Assembly: GCA_035710515.1 (NCBI GenBank)
Contig: DASTDE010000001.1
Location: 310,001-374,000 of the forward strand
Direction of reading: 5' to 3'
DNA: 64,000 nt
From: Candidatus Rubrimentiphilum sp.
Lineage (GTDB): Bacteria; Vulcanimicrobiota; Vulcanimicrobiia; Vulcanimicrobiales; Vulcanimicrobiaceae
In this document: piece after piece, positions 8,716-16,978 of the stretch
How positions within the stretch are numbered: position 1 is the first letter of the stretch
Layout: every line of letters starts with the position of its first letter
Notes under the pieces: model-generated
What the model was told of the DNA's origin: nothing
What the model saw: the letters and a program-made list of their open reading frames with translations, nothing else
The model's database searches: none
Translations under genes and position numbers: made by a program

Positions 8716-9144
8716 CCGAAATGGCGGCGGTTTGGGTTCGTTTAGCTTCGACAGAGTGTTGTTCCGGCTCAGCGATGTCGATTCGTATTCCTTCAGATCT
8801 TGCTCGATTTTGGCCAGCAAGAAAAGAACTTGCTGATCCATGTTTATCTCGAAAGATCCTCCGAAGTGCCGCATCCGCATGCCCTCAGCGATAAAGTTGA
8901 GTTCCTCGCGCAGCTGTCGAAGCGTTGCGGCAAGATCGGACAGATGTTTTTGTTGATATGCTGCGGTGGAAATGAGGTTCTCAATCCTGTTTACGTATTG
9001 TTTTTCTTCCGGCGTGCTTTCCGAATAGTATAGAGAACCGTTGATAACGGCAAGCGTAAAGTTCACGAAGCGCTCGTCATCGTCTGCGTCGCACAACGCT
9101 TTTTCAAGTGTATGGAGCGTCGACGCGATTCTTATATCATCCAT
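8707..9144 (-). CDS. hypothetical helical protein, 145 residues
   Basis: No family was recognised. The protein is all-helical with a coiled-coil-like middle (YQQKHLSDLAATLRQLREEL, about 75-95) and a second amphipathic helix (QQVLFLLAKIEQDLKEYEST). The chosen ATG at 9144 has a GGAG ribosome binding site just upstream; GTG 9180 would add 12 residues. It converges with the small gene at 8356-8715 and marks the right edge of the recombinase element. Confidence 0.45.
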   Translation of the reverse strand: MDDIRIASTLHTLEKALCDADDDERFVNFTLAVINGSLYYSESTPEEKQYVNRIENLISTAAYQQKHLSDLAATLRQLREELNFIAEGMRMRHFGGSFEINMDQQVLFLLAKIEQDLKEYESTSLSRNNTLSKLNEPKPPPFRLS

Positions 9145-9183
9145 GCTCTCCACCGTAGCAATGTGCGAATCAAGACCCACCAA

Positions 9184-9524
9184 CGAGCTAGAATGAGGCC
9201 TGGTGACGGCTTGTGGCCACGAACGGAGTTGCCGCGATTGAATGGTTCATATGGGTCGCCTCCCGCCGGCCGATTTCTCTCCCGAAAACGGGCCTTCTCC
9301 GGGCCTACCGTACTCCCCGGCCGAGGCAAGCGCAGGAACTAGCACAAATAACCTAGCCCGGGCCTCTGAGGGCCACGAAAGGCCCGGTTTCAGGCCGGAA
9401 GGACCGTTGCTTTGCGGCGCCGCAGGCCAGGACAGATGGCCTAGCTATGAGGGCCGGGGGTCTTATTGAGGAGCTCGGTGCATGATCCTAGCGTTCCGAT
9501 ATTGCTAGGGCCGGTAGCAAGCTG
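9184..9524. other. GC-rich intergenic region with regulon box
   Basis: It holds the ACTAG box at 9338-9357, followed at once by a perfect 8-bp hairpin stem CCGGGCCT/AGGCCCGG (9358-9387). GC-rich symmetrical DNA is spread over most of this stretch. No open frame inside it is convincing. Confidence 0.5.
9338..9357 (+). promoter_or_regulatory. ACTAG-N10-CTAGT box, copy 1
   Basis: ACTAGCACAAATAACCTAGC has the 5-10-5 layout, with one mismatch in the right arm. It lies 167 bp upstream of the GAF membrane protein gene. The centre CACAAAT is shared with copy 6. Confidence 0.55.
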
Positions 9525-10742
9525 ATGCGCTGGCTTGTAATATGTTTGTCTGCATTTATTTTGTGTACGGCGTATAACTACGCGGAGCTCAATCAGCTTC
9601 AGATCTTAGTCCATGCCAGCCGCGCGGTTCCGAGCACGCAATCGACTCCAAACGTGCTCGTGCACAGACCGCCCGTTTCGAATGGACATCGCACGACGAA
9701 AAATCCCTCCAAGGTCGCACACGCTCCCGCGCCTTCTGGGAGCACGGCCTTGTTGGGGCCATCCGAGCCGGCGCAGTATGCGCGCCTTGATCAGGCCACG
9801 CGCCTGTCGCTCTCGTGGGTTCGTTTTTGGAAAATCGAGGCGCTGATCCTCATTTTTTTCCTGGTTGCCGTTGCAATTTATGCTTTTTTTGCTGCGCGTT
9901 TCGGCGCCGACGTATCAGACAAGGACGCCATGCGCAGCATGCAATTGCTGCTGATTCTTGTTGGTGTTGGCGGAAGTCTAGCGCACATATTCTGGACCGA
10001 AACCAAGGGCTCGGCGAGTTATGTCCCCGCGTTTGATCTTGTTGCTCTGGGTTGGGTCGCGTTAGCATTGTTAGGATTTTTGCTTCCCAGACTCGAGGAG
10101 TTCGGCTTTGCCGGCGCGACGTTCAAACTCAAGGATACGATTAAGAACATCGGGGCGTTGACCGAGAGCGCGACCGAGCTATTACGGAACTGGGCGGAGT
10201 CTATCAACCTGCTAGCTGGATGGTTGGTCGACGATCCTGTGCTCGCCCCGGATAGAATCTTCGGATTTATTCGTGATCGTGCGGGTGAAGCAACAGAGTG
10301 GCTGAGCGCTCCGGGCGACGACGGTTTCATGCTGTCGGTTTGGAATTACGACCAAAACGGCTTACAGGTTCTCTATCCGAAGAAAATTGGCGAAGCGCCC
10401 GTGCACGCTCGGATTTGGCGGGTCGGCGAGGGTTGCTTAGGGCAAGCATTTCTCGAGCAACGGCTGTGGAATGAAAAGAACGCGAAGGCGTTACCGGCCT
10501 TCGTCCCTGTTCATAATGAATATCAGGATTACAAAGGGATTCTCTTGGTGCCGATTCGCTACGAGAATCAGAAATTGGGAATGTTGTGCGTGCGACGCAA
10601 ACAAGAAACGTACTTTGCGCCGGAGCAGGAGAATGTAGCTTGCGCGTTAGCGCAGGTCTTGGCATATGCCATGGGGAGCGCAGCGGCGCGCTCGGCTCTG
10701 AAGATCGCTGCAGCAGCCGCTCAAAGCAAAACGCCCGGCTAG
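9525..10742 (+). CDS. membrane protein with C-terminal GAF domain
   Basis: Domains in order: a hydrophobic N-terminus (residues 1-18, signal or first TM helix), a Pro-rich periplasmic segment to about 95, then three membrane helices (about 103-122, 140-155 and 168-188). A helical linker (LKDTIKNIGALTESATELL) leads to a cytoplasmic GAF domain (about 235-395: MLSVWNYDQNGLQVLYPK, GEGCLGQAF, KGILLVPIRYENQKLGMLCV). No kinase or cyclase follows, so it is a receptor without an output domain. Start ATG 9525 is natural. It may sense redox state or a small molecule for the regulon; that is inferred from the shared box. Confidence 0.75.
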   Translation: MRWLVICLSAFILCTAYNYAELNQLQILVHASRAVPSTQSTPNVLVHRPPVSNGHRTTKNPSKVAHAPAPSGSTALLGPSEPAQYARLDQATRLSLSWVRFWKIEALILIFFLVAVAIYAFFAARFGADVSDKDAMRSMQLLLILVGVGGSLAHIFWTETKGSASYVPAFDLVALGWVALALLGFLLPRLEEFGFAGATFKLKDTIKNIGALTESATELLRNWAESINLLAGWLVDDPVLAPDRIFGFIRDRAGEATEWLSAPGDDGFMLSVWNYDQNGLQVLYPKKIGEAPVHARIWRVGEGCLGQAFLEQRLWNEKNAKALPAFVPVHNEYQDYKGILLVPIRYENQKLGMLCVRRKQETYFAPEQENVACALAQVLAYAMGSAAARSALKIAAAAAQSKTPG

Positions 10743-10781
10743 CACTTCGCCGGACGTTCAAAACAAAATCAGGAACGAAGT

Positions 10782-10982
10782 TTAATCGGTGCCGAGTTTC
10801 TCCCGCAACGTCTGCAGTTTCTCGATTCTCGCCGCTGGGCTAGAAGAGCTGACAAGACGCTGGACGCGTGAGGGCTGGCCCTCAGCAACGGAACCGATCG
10901 TCTCCTGGAGCAGCGAACCGTACTCTTCAGGCGATAGGTCCGGCATGGCTGCTGCCGCGCCTTCGTTATCCTTGCCGTGCAT
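10782..10982 (-). CDS. small hypothetical protein, 66 residues
   Basis: A short soluble protein starting MHGKDNEGAAAAMPDLSPEEY and ending in a charged helix (AARIEKLQTLREKLGTD). Composition is protein-like and the ATG is followed by a continuous frame, but the ribosome binding site is weak. It lies convergent to the GAF protein gene and divergent from the LuxR-type gene. No family was recognised. Confidence 0.45.
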   Translation of the reverse strand: MHGKDNEGAAAAMPDLSPEEYGSLLQETIGSVAEGQPSRVQRLVSSSSPAARIEKLQTLREKLGTD

Positions 10983-11118
10983 ATATGAGATTGTACCCTA
11001 CTGTCGCTTGCTGCGCTAGTAACCTGGGCGATATCACCGTTGCGGCTCGCTCAGCGGGCTTACCGTCAAGGCGCAACCCTTCGACGCGCTGAAAACATTT
11101 GATCGTCCGATGAAGATG

Positions 11119-11138
11119 ACTAGTAGCTTTTGCCTAAG
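11119..11138 (+). promoter_or_regulatory. possible ACTAG-N10-CTAGT box, weak copy 2
   Basis: ACTAG-TAGCTTTTGC-CTAAG keeps the left arm and three bases of the right arm with the same spacing. It ends 11 bp before the GTG of the LuxR-type gene. If real it suggests autoregulation. Alone it would not be significant. Confidence 0.35.
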
Positions 11139-11149
11139 GAACAACCCTC

Positions 11150-12697
11150 GTGCTACCTAAGACCCTTAAGGTTCCGTCTCGCCGACTCTCAGGATCGCGC
11201 AATTGGCTGGAAGAGATGAGCCGAGCGTACGGATCGGCTGAGTTCGGAATCGCGGCAGCCGTTTTTGACGCGAATGCTGTTGCCCGCCTGCCCTATGAGG
11301 CTGTGCTGTGGCGTGCGCGTATCTATGCCAAGAAAGAATTTGCCGCTGCGATCAGATTCCTGATCGATCACCCTGCACCCAAAGGTGCTCCGGCGGCTGA
11401 GGCAGAGCGTCACATGCTTCTCGGCATGGCCTACGGTCGTTCGGAAGATCACGATCTTGCTGAAGAGCATTTTCGGACCGCGCAGCGGCTCGCGCAATCG
11501 GCCAAACTCCGCGACCTGCTTTCCGAAATCGTGTATTGGTCGGCACGAGAGTCTGTCGCAATCGGGGACCTGGAGCGAGCCGAAGGCAGTTTTTCTAACC
11601 TTGCAAATCCTCGGACCTTTAAGGCTCGAGTGCGAGCCCTCGACTTGCAGAGTCTGATTGAAGGCCGGCGGCAAAGATATCAAGATCAGGCCGCGACGCT
11701 AACTGAGCTGCTCCACTTCATAGATCAATCTCGAGAGCCGGCGCCGGAATTCGCCGTCTGGGCCACACACACATTAGCAGGCCTCGCTCGCGAAATGCAT
11801 CTTCCGAGCGCGCGAGCAGTCATCGAGTCAGAGCTAGCTGAATCCTGGCCCGAATATTTTCGAGAGAACCGCTTTCAAACGGAAAAGGCGCTGGCGTGGA
11901 GCTGTGCTCTCCAAGGGGACCACTTCAACGGGTTTCGGTACTTGAAGGCGGCCGCCTCGACCGCGCCTGACGATGCATGGAGAACTATGGCGCTTTTGGA
12001 TCGGGCGTATCTCGCCAAATGCATTGGCGAGTCGGCGTGGTCGCGTCAAGAGCTTGCCGAAGCCGAAGAAGTATCGGCGCGAGTCGATTGGCGCAGCAGA
12101 GACGGTGAGGAGCGGATCGCGCTCCTCTTGTTCGCCGAGCTTTTCGCGCCGCTCGATCGCGGAAAGGCAGCCTTCTATTTGGCTCAATTCGGATCTCCGG
12201 GCACTTTACGTGATCCGTTGCTCAATTTTGCTTCCGGCGACGAACGTTTGCAGGCGATTGCGAAATATGTCCACGGAGTCGTTGAACTCACGCTGGATCA
12301 CCGCAAGCAAGGGCTACGTTCCCTTCGCGACAGTTTCGCGATCTTCGACCGAGTTGGATATGATTGGCGGGCTGGCCGAGCCGCCTTACGCATCTATGAG
12401 GCTACGCGCGATCGCTCGATTCTTGCAATCGCACGCGAAAAACTCAAGAACTATACCGCGAGCTGGCTTGGACAAGACTTGATGAAAGTCACTAAAGGTG
12501 GCGTTGACCTGACGCGGATGCAGGAGAAGGTATTTTTGGAAATCTGCCGCGGATTCTCTACGACTGAAATCGCGACGCGGCTTAAACTCAGCGAATCTAC
12601 CGTGCGAAACCATTTGAGGTTGGTGTTTGAATCTTTTGGCGTGAACCGTCGCACGGCGCTCTTAGCGGAAGCATCGAAACGCGGATTGCTTCCATAA
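11150..12697 (+). CDS. LuxR-type regulator with helical-repeat sensor region
   Basis: 515 residues. The first 440 are a series of helix pairs of TPR type (LLGMAYGRSEDHDLAEEHFRT, YVHGVVELTLDHRKQGLRSL). The last 60 are a LuxR/GerE HTH with TRMQEKVFLEICRGFSTTEI and the recognition helix LSESTVRNHLRLVFESFGVN. It resembles MalT-like regulators without the ATPase domain. GTG 11150 has poor ribosome binding site support; ATG 11216 (MSRAYGSAEFG) is an alternative. It is the prime candidate for reading the ACTAG boxes: lux-type HTH dimers bind about 20-bp palindromes, and a weak box lies at its own start. Confidence 0.75.
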   Translation: MLPKTLKVPSRRLSGSRNWLEEMSRAYGSAEFGIAAAVFDANAVARLPYEAVLWRARIYAKKEFAAAIRFLIDHPAPKGAPAAEAERHMLLGMAYGRSEDHDLAEEHFRTAQRLAQSAKLRDLLSEIVYWSARESVAIGDLERAEGSFSNLANPRTFKARVRALDLQSLIEGRRQRYQDQAATLTELLHFIDQSREPAPEFAVWATHTLAGLAREMHLPSARAVIESELAESWPEYFRENRFQTEKALAWSCALQGDHFNGFRYLKAAASTAPDDAWRTMALLDRAYLAKCIGESAWSRQELAEAEEVSARVDWRSRDGEERIALLLFAELFAPLDRGKAAFYLAQFGSPGTLRDPLLNFASGDERLQAIAKYVHGVVELTLDHRKQGLRSLRDSFAIFDRVGYDWRAGRAALRIYEATRDRSILAIAREKLKNYTASWLGQDLMKVTKGGVDLTRMQEKVFLEICRGFSTTEIATRLKLSESTVRNHLRLVFESFGVNRRTALLAEASKRGLLP

Positions 12698-12722
12698 AGA
12701 GAGCCGAAGACAGCAGCGATGA

Positions 12723-12750
12723 AGGAGGGGCGTTGGCTAACGCCCCTCCT
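12723..12750. terminator. perfect hairpin between convergent genes
   Basis: A 12-bp perfect stem AGGAGGGGCGTT/AACGCCCCTCCT with a 4-nt loop lies between the 3' ends of the LuxR-type gene and the lipoprotein gene. Neither side has a strong T run, so it may end transcription weakly or act as a barrier in both directions. Confidence 0.6.
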
Positions 12751-12757
12751 ACGATCC

Positions 12758-12943
12758 TTAGGGCGTTGGCGTAGGTCCGGGATCTGGATTGTTTGGATCA
12801 GCTGGCATGCCGGGGTTTCCGCCGCCGGTGTCAAGCACGTGTCGTGTACTTGGTACGAACCCATTTCCGAGATTACGACTCGTGCACGCAGATGCGCTAG
12901 TCAAGGCAAGAAATACGAAAAAAGAAACACGCAATAGTCGCAT
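12758..12943 (-). CDS. small lipoprotein, 61 residues
   Basis: The signal peptide MRLLRVSFFVFLALTSASAC ends in a typical lipobox with the Cys at position 20. The mature part is about 41 residues, Asn/Gly/Pro-rich, ending DPGPTPTP. The start ATG is natural and sits 29 bp downstream of a regulon box; a second box lies further up. It converges with the LuxR-type gene across a hairpin. Two boxes in front of so small a gene suggest tight control. Function is unknown; it is anchored to a membrane facing outward. Confidence 0.6.
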   Translation of the reverse strand: MRLLRVSFFVFLALTSASACTSRNLGNGFVPSTRHVLDTGGGNPGMPADPNNPDPGPTPTP

Positions 12944-12972
12944 GATTTTTGTCGTCCTTGTCCACTCAGTGG

Positions 12973-12992
12973 ACTAGTATGTTTGTGCTAGC
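12973..12992 (-). promoter_or_regulatory. ACTAG-N10-CTAGT box, copy 3
   Basis: Read on the minus strand it is GCTAGCACAAACATACTAGT, with one end mismatch and the CACAAA centre found in copies 1 and 6. It ends 29 bp before the ATG of the small lipoprotein, within the expected promoter. Confidence 0.65.
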
Positions 12993-13045
12993 TCAAAGGC
13001 TAGAGGCGACTCATGCGACAGCCCTGGGGAAGAGGCCTAGGAGAG

Positions 13046-13065
13046 ACTAGTTCGAATTGACTAGT
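13046..13065. promoter_or_regulatory. ACTAG-N10-CTAGT box, copy 4
   Basis: ACTAG-TTCGAATTGA-CTAGT has both arms perfect. The centre differs from the CACAAAT type, which shows the arms are the conserved part. It lies 103 bp upstream of the lipoprotein start. Confidence 0.6.
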
Positions 13066-13222
13066 TTTCGAATGGCAAAGTCGCCATGCGTACATCGACG
13101 CTTGCCTGCTCTTCTTGCGAGGGACCGGAAATCGGATTGCGGTCTTCACCAGTGTTTAGCTATTCAGTCGAAACCTCGGAGCCTTATAAGTCACCCTAGC
13201 GTCGGCGTGATATCGACGTGAC

Positions 13223-14467
13223 TCACCTGCCCGGTAGCGTGCGGAAGCCATTGAAACGCTTACAATATCGACCAAATTGATACGCCCCGCGATAGAAATC
13301 CGCACCATATGGGTCCTTCGTGTATGTACCGGTTTGGATGACTCTTTGGATCTCGACCACGACAGCGTCGCCGCAGCCCCCGCTCAATTGGGTCATTAGC
13401 CTGTTGGTAAGTTCCCACGCTGCTTCGCTGAGCTGACCGCTCGGGTTGCTTGACGGTACCGTCTGCGAGCTGAGCGAGCCCGCGACAGTGCTAGCAATAA
13501 GCAGAGGCGAGAGATTAGCCTGAGTTGAGGTCGTTGTGGTTTGAATGGTTGTCCCGGGCGCTGCACTCGAAATCGGCGTTGGCCCGGTTTGTAGAGTTGT
13601 TGTTGTGTTTGTGCTCCTGCTCTGCGCAAACAGGGCAACGGTGCTAGCGAGGATGTTCAGCGGCGCAACCAGCTGCCTGCCTCGGCCATCAACGTCCTTA
13701 GCGCTCCATAGATTTAATGGTGACGCCGAGGAGTTGTGGTCTTCGGGACCGCACCCAAGCACCTCTACGTTGGCATCGATTCGAGTCCCATTGTTTACTA
13801 AAATGAGAAACGAATTGGAATACGGCTGCGGGTAATCGGCCTCAACGACGATTGCTCCTTGCGTTTGCGGATCGAGCTGACATTGCGAATCGAAACTCGC
13901 TACGCTTGTCCAGTCGCCCCTGCCGATTACTTCCCAGTCGTCAGCCTTTGATGGAAGGGCGAGCGTCTTTGATAAACGGTCAACGATTGATCGGACAATC
14001 ATGGCATTGGTCGTCTGGTCGACGATGCCCGTTGAGAAAACATAGAACGTTGGACGCCTTGCCAGGAACGGAAGTGGCGAAGCGCTGGGACCAGAAAGCT
14101 CCTTGAGGTATGCCACGCAATCCGTGAGTATGCTGTAAAGCTGGGCCTCGTTAATGCCTTCCTGAGAAGTGCAAGATTCGTTAGGAGAAGGTGTTGCAAA
14201 CCAGGGATCGTCGGGTGGCGGTGTGGGTAGGTCACTCAGGGTCTTTGAGATCTTTTTGCGGCAAGCCGTGATTCGCGACCTCAAGATATCATCGCCCATC
14301 GGCTGCTGACCCCTAGCAGGTAGTAGCTTGAGAATTTGAAGGGCATCCGCATTGTCGCAGGTTGCAGTGGTTATCGGAGCCGCGACTGCGCTGCCCGATG
14401 CGCCCATCGTGAAGCTGCAAGCGAGTCCGGCCGCCACCACGATACAGAGAAGAATGGCTCTATTCAC
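13223..14467 (-). CDS. secreted protein, 414 residues, paralogue-like to 4304-5527
   Basis: A Sec signal peptide (LLCIVVAAGLACSFTMGASGSAVA) is followed by a Cys-containing region, a globular part at about 130-260 ('DWTSVASFDSQCQLDPQTQG' then AIVV), a hydrophobic segment (LVAPLNILASTVALFAQ) and a Thr/Ser-rich region. The tail contains GGCGDAVVVEIQRV and YQFGRYCKRFNGF. The order matches the secreted protein at 4304-5527. GTG 14467 has a purine-rich ribosome binding site. It is the third gene of a likely operon behind the DyP peroxidase (gap 46 bp). Cell-surface or periplasmic location; function unknown. Confidence 0.65.
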   Translation of the reverse strand: MNRAILLCIVVAAGLACSFTMGASGSAVAAPITTATCDNADALQILKLLPARGQQPMGDDILRSRITACRKKISKTLSDLPTPPPDDPWFATPSPNESCTSQEGINEAQLYSILTDCVAYLKELSGPSASPLPFLARRPTFYVFSTGIVDQTTNAMIVRSIVDRLSKTLALPSKADDWEVIGRGDWTSVASFDSQCQLDPQTQGAIVVEADYPQPYSNSFLILVNNGTRIDANVEVLGCGPEDHNSSASPLNLWSAKDVDGRGRQLVAPLNILASTVALFAQSRSTNTTTTLQTGPTPISSAAPGTTIQTTTTSTQANLSPLLIASTVAGSLSSQTVPSSNPSGQLSEAAWELTNRLMTQLSGGCGDAVVVEIQRVIQTGTYTKDPYGADFYRGAYQFGRYCKRFNGFRTLPGR

Positions 14468-14513
14468 GACACACCGCCCTCGTTATTAGCTTAAGCGCTC
14501 AAGACATGAGACG

Positions 14514-14897
14514 CTATTTGGCCGAAATCTCGACGGGAACGATGAACCGTTTGTTTGTGGCATGTACCACGACGGTCGGGGGAACCTGAGGCACAACAAA
14601 ATCGCCTTTCGCTATCGCGGGCACGATCACCATCGCGCACACCTTGTGCGCATTCGCTGGCTTGACTCGGGTCACGACTTGATACTGGACTGGAAGAATC
14701 TTTAGCGGTGAGCGATGAACGGCTGCCTCATAACAGGGGTTAGCCAATTCGACGCTCGCAGTGATCTGGATACCGGATGCAATTCGAAACGCGTGAACGG
14801 TCGATGCTGCGGTCATATGCCAATCTGTCGGCGACGCGGCCGCCGGAGCCAGGCAACAGATGACGGTTGCAGTGATGATTGCGATTCTCTTGAACAT
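14514..14897 (-). CDS. secreted protein, 127 residues
   Basis: The ATG at 14897 is preceded by a strong GGAGGTT ribosome binding site. A signal peptide (MFKRIAIITATVICCLAPAAA) precedes a mature domain of about 105 residues that looks all-beta (GIQITASVELANPCYEAAVH, YQVVTRVKPANAHKVCAMVI, PTVVVHATNKRFIVPVEI). The two mature-part cysteines could pair. Its size and strand pattern suggest a small beta-sandwich such as an inhibitor or binding protein. It follows the DyP gene by 25 bp, so it probably serves the same exported process. Confidence 0.65.
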   Translation of the reverse strand: MFKRIAIITATVICCLAPAAASPTDWHMTAASTVHAFRIASGIQITASVELANPCYEAAVHRSPLKILPVQYQVVTRVKPANAHKVCAMVIVPAIAKGDFVVPQVPPTVVVHATNKRFIVPVEISAK

Positions 14898-14922
14898 GCG
14901 AACCTCCAAAATAAATTGCGTA

Positions 14923-16755
14923 TTATCCGCCATAGCGGGGCGTGGGTGGCTGCGGGGGTTGCGGAGGCACGTGACCTCCGAGGCAAACGGGTGGAACGTC
15001 CGTCCTTCCGGCGATGTGGTAGAGCCCATCGATTGAAGGCGTGAAGAAGTAACCGCCGCCGGTCGGCACGACGAAGTCAGCCGGTATTGTCAGGGTCGGG
15101 TCGTGGAAGTTGTTGTCGTCATCGGTGAATGCGGTCACAAATTGGCGCTGCCGGCCATCCTGTGCGTTCTGTCCCAGAATAGGATCTTGTCCGACGCCGG
15201 CCTCTTTGAAGTTTGGATTGTTGACCCAATTCTTCGTGACGAACTCGAATTGATTGGCTATTGAGGTTTGATATGCCGCGAATAGGAGGCCGCGATCACC
15301 GGTATCTTTTGACAGGTTTCCTTCATCGGCGATCGGGTCTCCGAAAGGAATTCCGCGCCGCAGCAAACGGTGCGTCTGGGTATCGGATTCGGTCAGTTGC
15401 GCGATCAGCGTACTCTTGTCGTCACGCGGATACGCCTTGCGAATGTGAGCGCTAAACGGGCAACGCTGGCCTTGCGGATCGGCAGCCGCTGCAGGCCCCG
15501 GGTTACATTGGCTGTCGTCTTTGGGCGCTTGTCCGCTGGCCGGCGGATTTTGAAATTCGAAGAAGTTATTTCGGCAGTCGTCGTTCCCGATCACCCGATC
15601 ATCAGCCGTCGCCGCGAGCACCGGCGCTCCGTGTGGATGTCGTCCGACGAGCGCCGAACCGAGCTCCTCCGCACTTAGGTCGTGTTGCGCGGCGGTGTCA
15701 CTCAACCACCGATGGAATCCGGCAACGTCCTGACGCAATCGCCGCACAACGTAGAAGCTGCCGTCATCCGTCCAATCCGCGCCCGCCGAGCCTCGCGCTT
15801 TCGAGAACGTGCCGGTTGGGGCGGCGGGGTCAGCTGCGCCAGCATCTTGTTTGAGGTAGCCGAACACAAACTCGCCAGGGTAAAGGCAGTCTTGTCCGGG
15901 TTTCCCTTGCCCCGGCTCATTGGGATTCTGACGCGGCGTTAGCAGGTCGTCGTTGTTGGCCGAGAGTTTTCCTCGAATGCCCGGTTGTGACACGCCATCT
16001 AGCCACCCGAAATGTTCGTGACCAGTTAGCGGTTGAGGGAGCGTCGCGCCTCGCTGGATGTACAGGATTGTTGCACCGCTACGATGGGCGGTAGCGGCCT
16101 GACGGGTGTCGGTCGTACCCTCGATGGCTGCTTGAATGCGATCGATCTCTGCATCAAGATCGCTTTGATCGTCGCTTGCACAGATAAGGACAACGTGTGC
16201 GTCCGAATCGGCGTTGCCGCCGAAGAGCCAATTCTGCGGCGCACCGTCCGAAGCGGCATCGCTGGGATCGTTCAAGGATGCAGACTGCGCGAATAGCGCG
16301 GCTTTAAAAGGAGCATCCAAAAAAGCGTCTACTTCCGACGGATCCATGAGCAGGCGCAATCCTGCCGCTGAAACGCCGATATTGAACCAAGTCGCCTTAA
16401 TGCTACGCTTCTCGGCGCCGCGCCGGAATCGTAAAGCTTTAAAGAGCCGGTTGAAGCTAAGCACTTCGGCGGCCGTGGAAACGAAGGGAACCTCGTTTGC
16501 TAACCACGCCTTGAAGGCCGCCGGGTCGCTAATTCGCAAGAAGACGAGGGTCTGAAAGTCCTTGTTGAAGCCGGCTATGCTGTTGCCTTGGATGTTGTCG
16601 ATGCAGAGCAGCGGCTCGTCACCAGGCCGATCGGATTTGTGTGACGCGTCGTCGACGAAATTCATCAGGGCCGAGGCGGGCGCTTCACGCGGTGAAGACG
16701 ATTGGTTGACGGCTGATGCGCTCATTCCAAGACTCCCGTAGTCCATTTGGACCAC
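14923..16755 (-). CDS. DyP-type peroxidase
   Basis: A haem peroxidase using H2O2 to oxidise dyes, phenols and similar substrates. Family marks: DNIQGNSIAGFNKDFQTLV (about 52-70), the catalytic GHEHFGWLDGVSQPGIRG with the Asp of the GxxDG motif (about 245-262), the proximal-His region CPFSAHIRKAYPR (about 435), HRLLRRGIPFG and RGLLFAAYQTSI. At 610 residues it is longer than bacterial A/B types, with a Ser-rich N-terminus and a Pro-rich tail, closer to the long class. No Tat signal is visible. It heads an operon with two secreted proteins and has a regulon box 98 bp upstream. Confidence 0.88.
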   Translation of the reverse strand: MVQMDYGSLGMSASAVNQSSSPREAPASALMNFVDDASHKSDRPGDEPLLCIDNIQGNSIAGFNKDFQTLVFLRISDPAAFKAWLANEVPFVSTAAEVLSFNRLFKALRFRRGAEKRSIKATWFNIGVSAAGLRLLMDPSEVDAFLDAPFKAALFAQSASLNDPSDAASDGAPQNWLFGGNADSDAHVVLICASDDQSDLDAEIDRIQAAIEGTTDTRQAATAHRSGATILYIQRGATLPQPLTGHEHFGWLDGVSQPGIRGKLSANNDDLLTPRQNPNEPGQGKPGQDCLYPGEFVFGYLKQDAGAADPAAPTGTFSKARGSAGADWTDDGSFYVVRRLRQDVAGFHRWLSDTAAQHDLSAEELGSALVGRHPHGAPVLAATADDRVIGNDDCRNNFFEFQNPPASGQAPKDDSQCNPGPAAAADPQGQRCPFSAHIRKAYPRDDKSTLIAQLTESDTQTHRLLRRGIPFGDPIADEGNLSKDTGDRGLLFAAYQTSIANQFEFVTKNWVNNPNFKEAGVGQDPILGQNAQDGRQRQFVTAFTDDDNNFHDPTLTIPADFVVPTGGGYFFTPSIDGLYHIAGRTDVPPVCLGGHVPPQPPQPPTPRYGG

Positions 16756-16852
16756 TCTGGCATCGAGTGCCCCACTAAAGTAGTGACCTCCGTGGGGGAT
16801 CGCCGCTAGGCCTCGCTACAATAGGCGGCCAACAAAAGACCGAGCCGGCGAG

Positions 16853-16872
16853 ACTAGCATAAATGTACTAGT
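16853..16872. promoter_or_regulatory. ACTAG-N10-CTAGT box, copy 5
   Basis: ACTAG-CATAAATGTA-CTAGT has perfect arms. It lies between the divergent DyP peroxidase and minimal LuxR-type genes, 98 bp and 107 bp from their starts, so it could serve both. Confidence 0.7.
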
Positions 16873-16978
16873 TAGTGGTCCGATTCCTGCGCCTTTGTGA
16901 GGTCTCCGAACGCTGATTGCGATCACACTTTTAGGGCGAGAGTGCAGGACGGACCGGCCGCCGCTGAGGGAGGGTGTA

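Larger units (their letters stand above)
12944..13222. other. promoter region with two regulon boxes
   Basis: It contains two ACTAG-N10-CTAGT boxes, at 12973 and 13046, plus a 15-bp palindrome GTCCACTCAGTGGAC (12960-12974) that overlaps the first box by two bases. No gene is seen. It lies upstream of the lipoprotein gene and downstream of the secreted protein gene at 13223. Confidence 0.5.
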
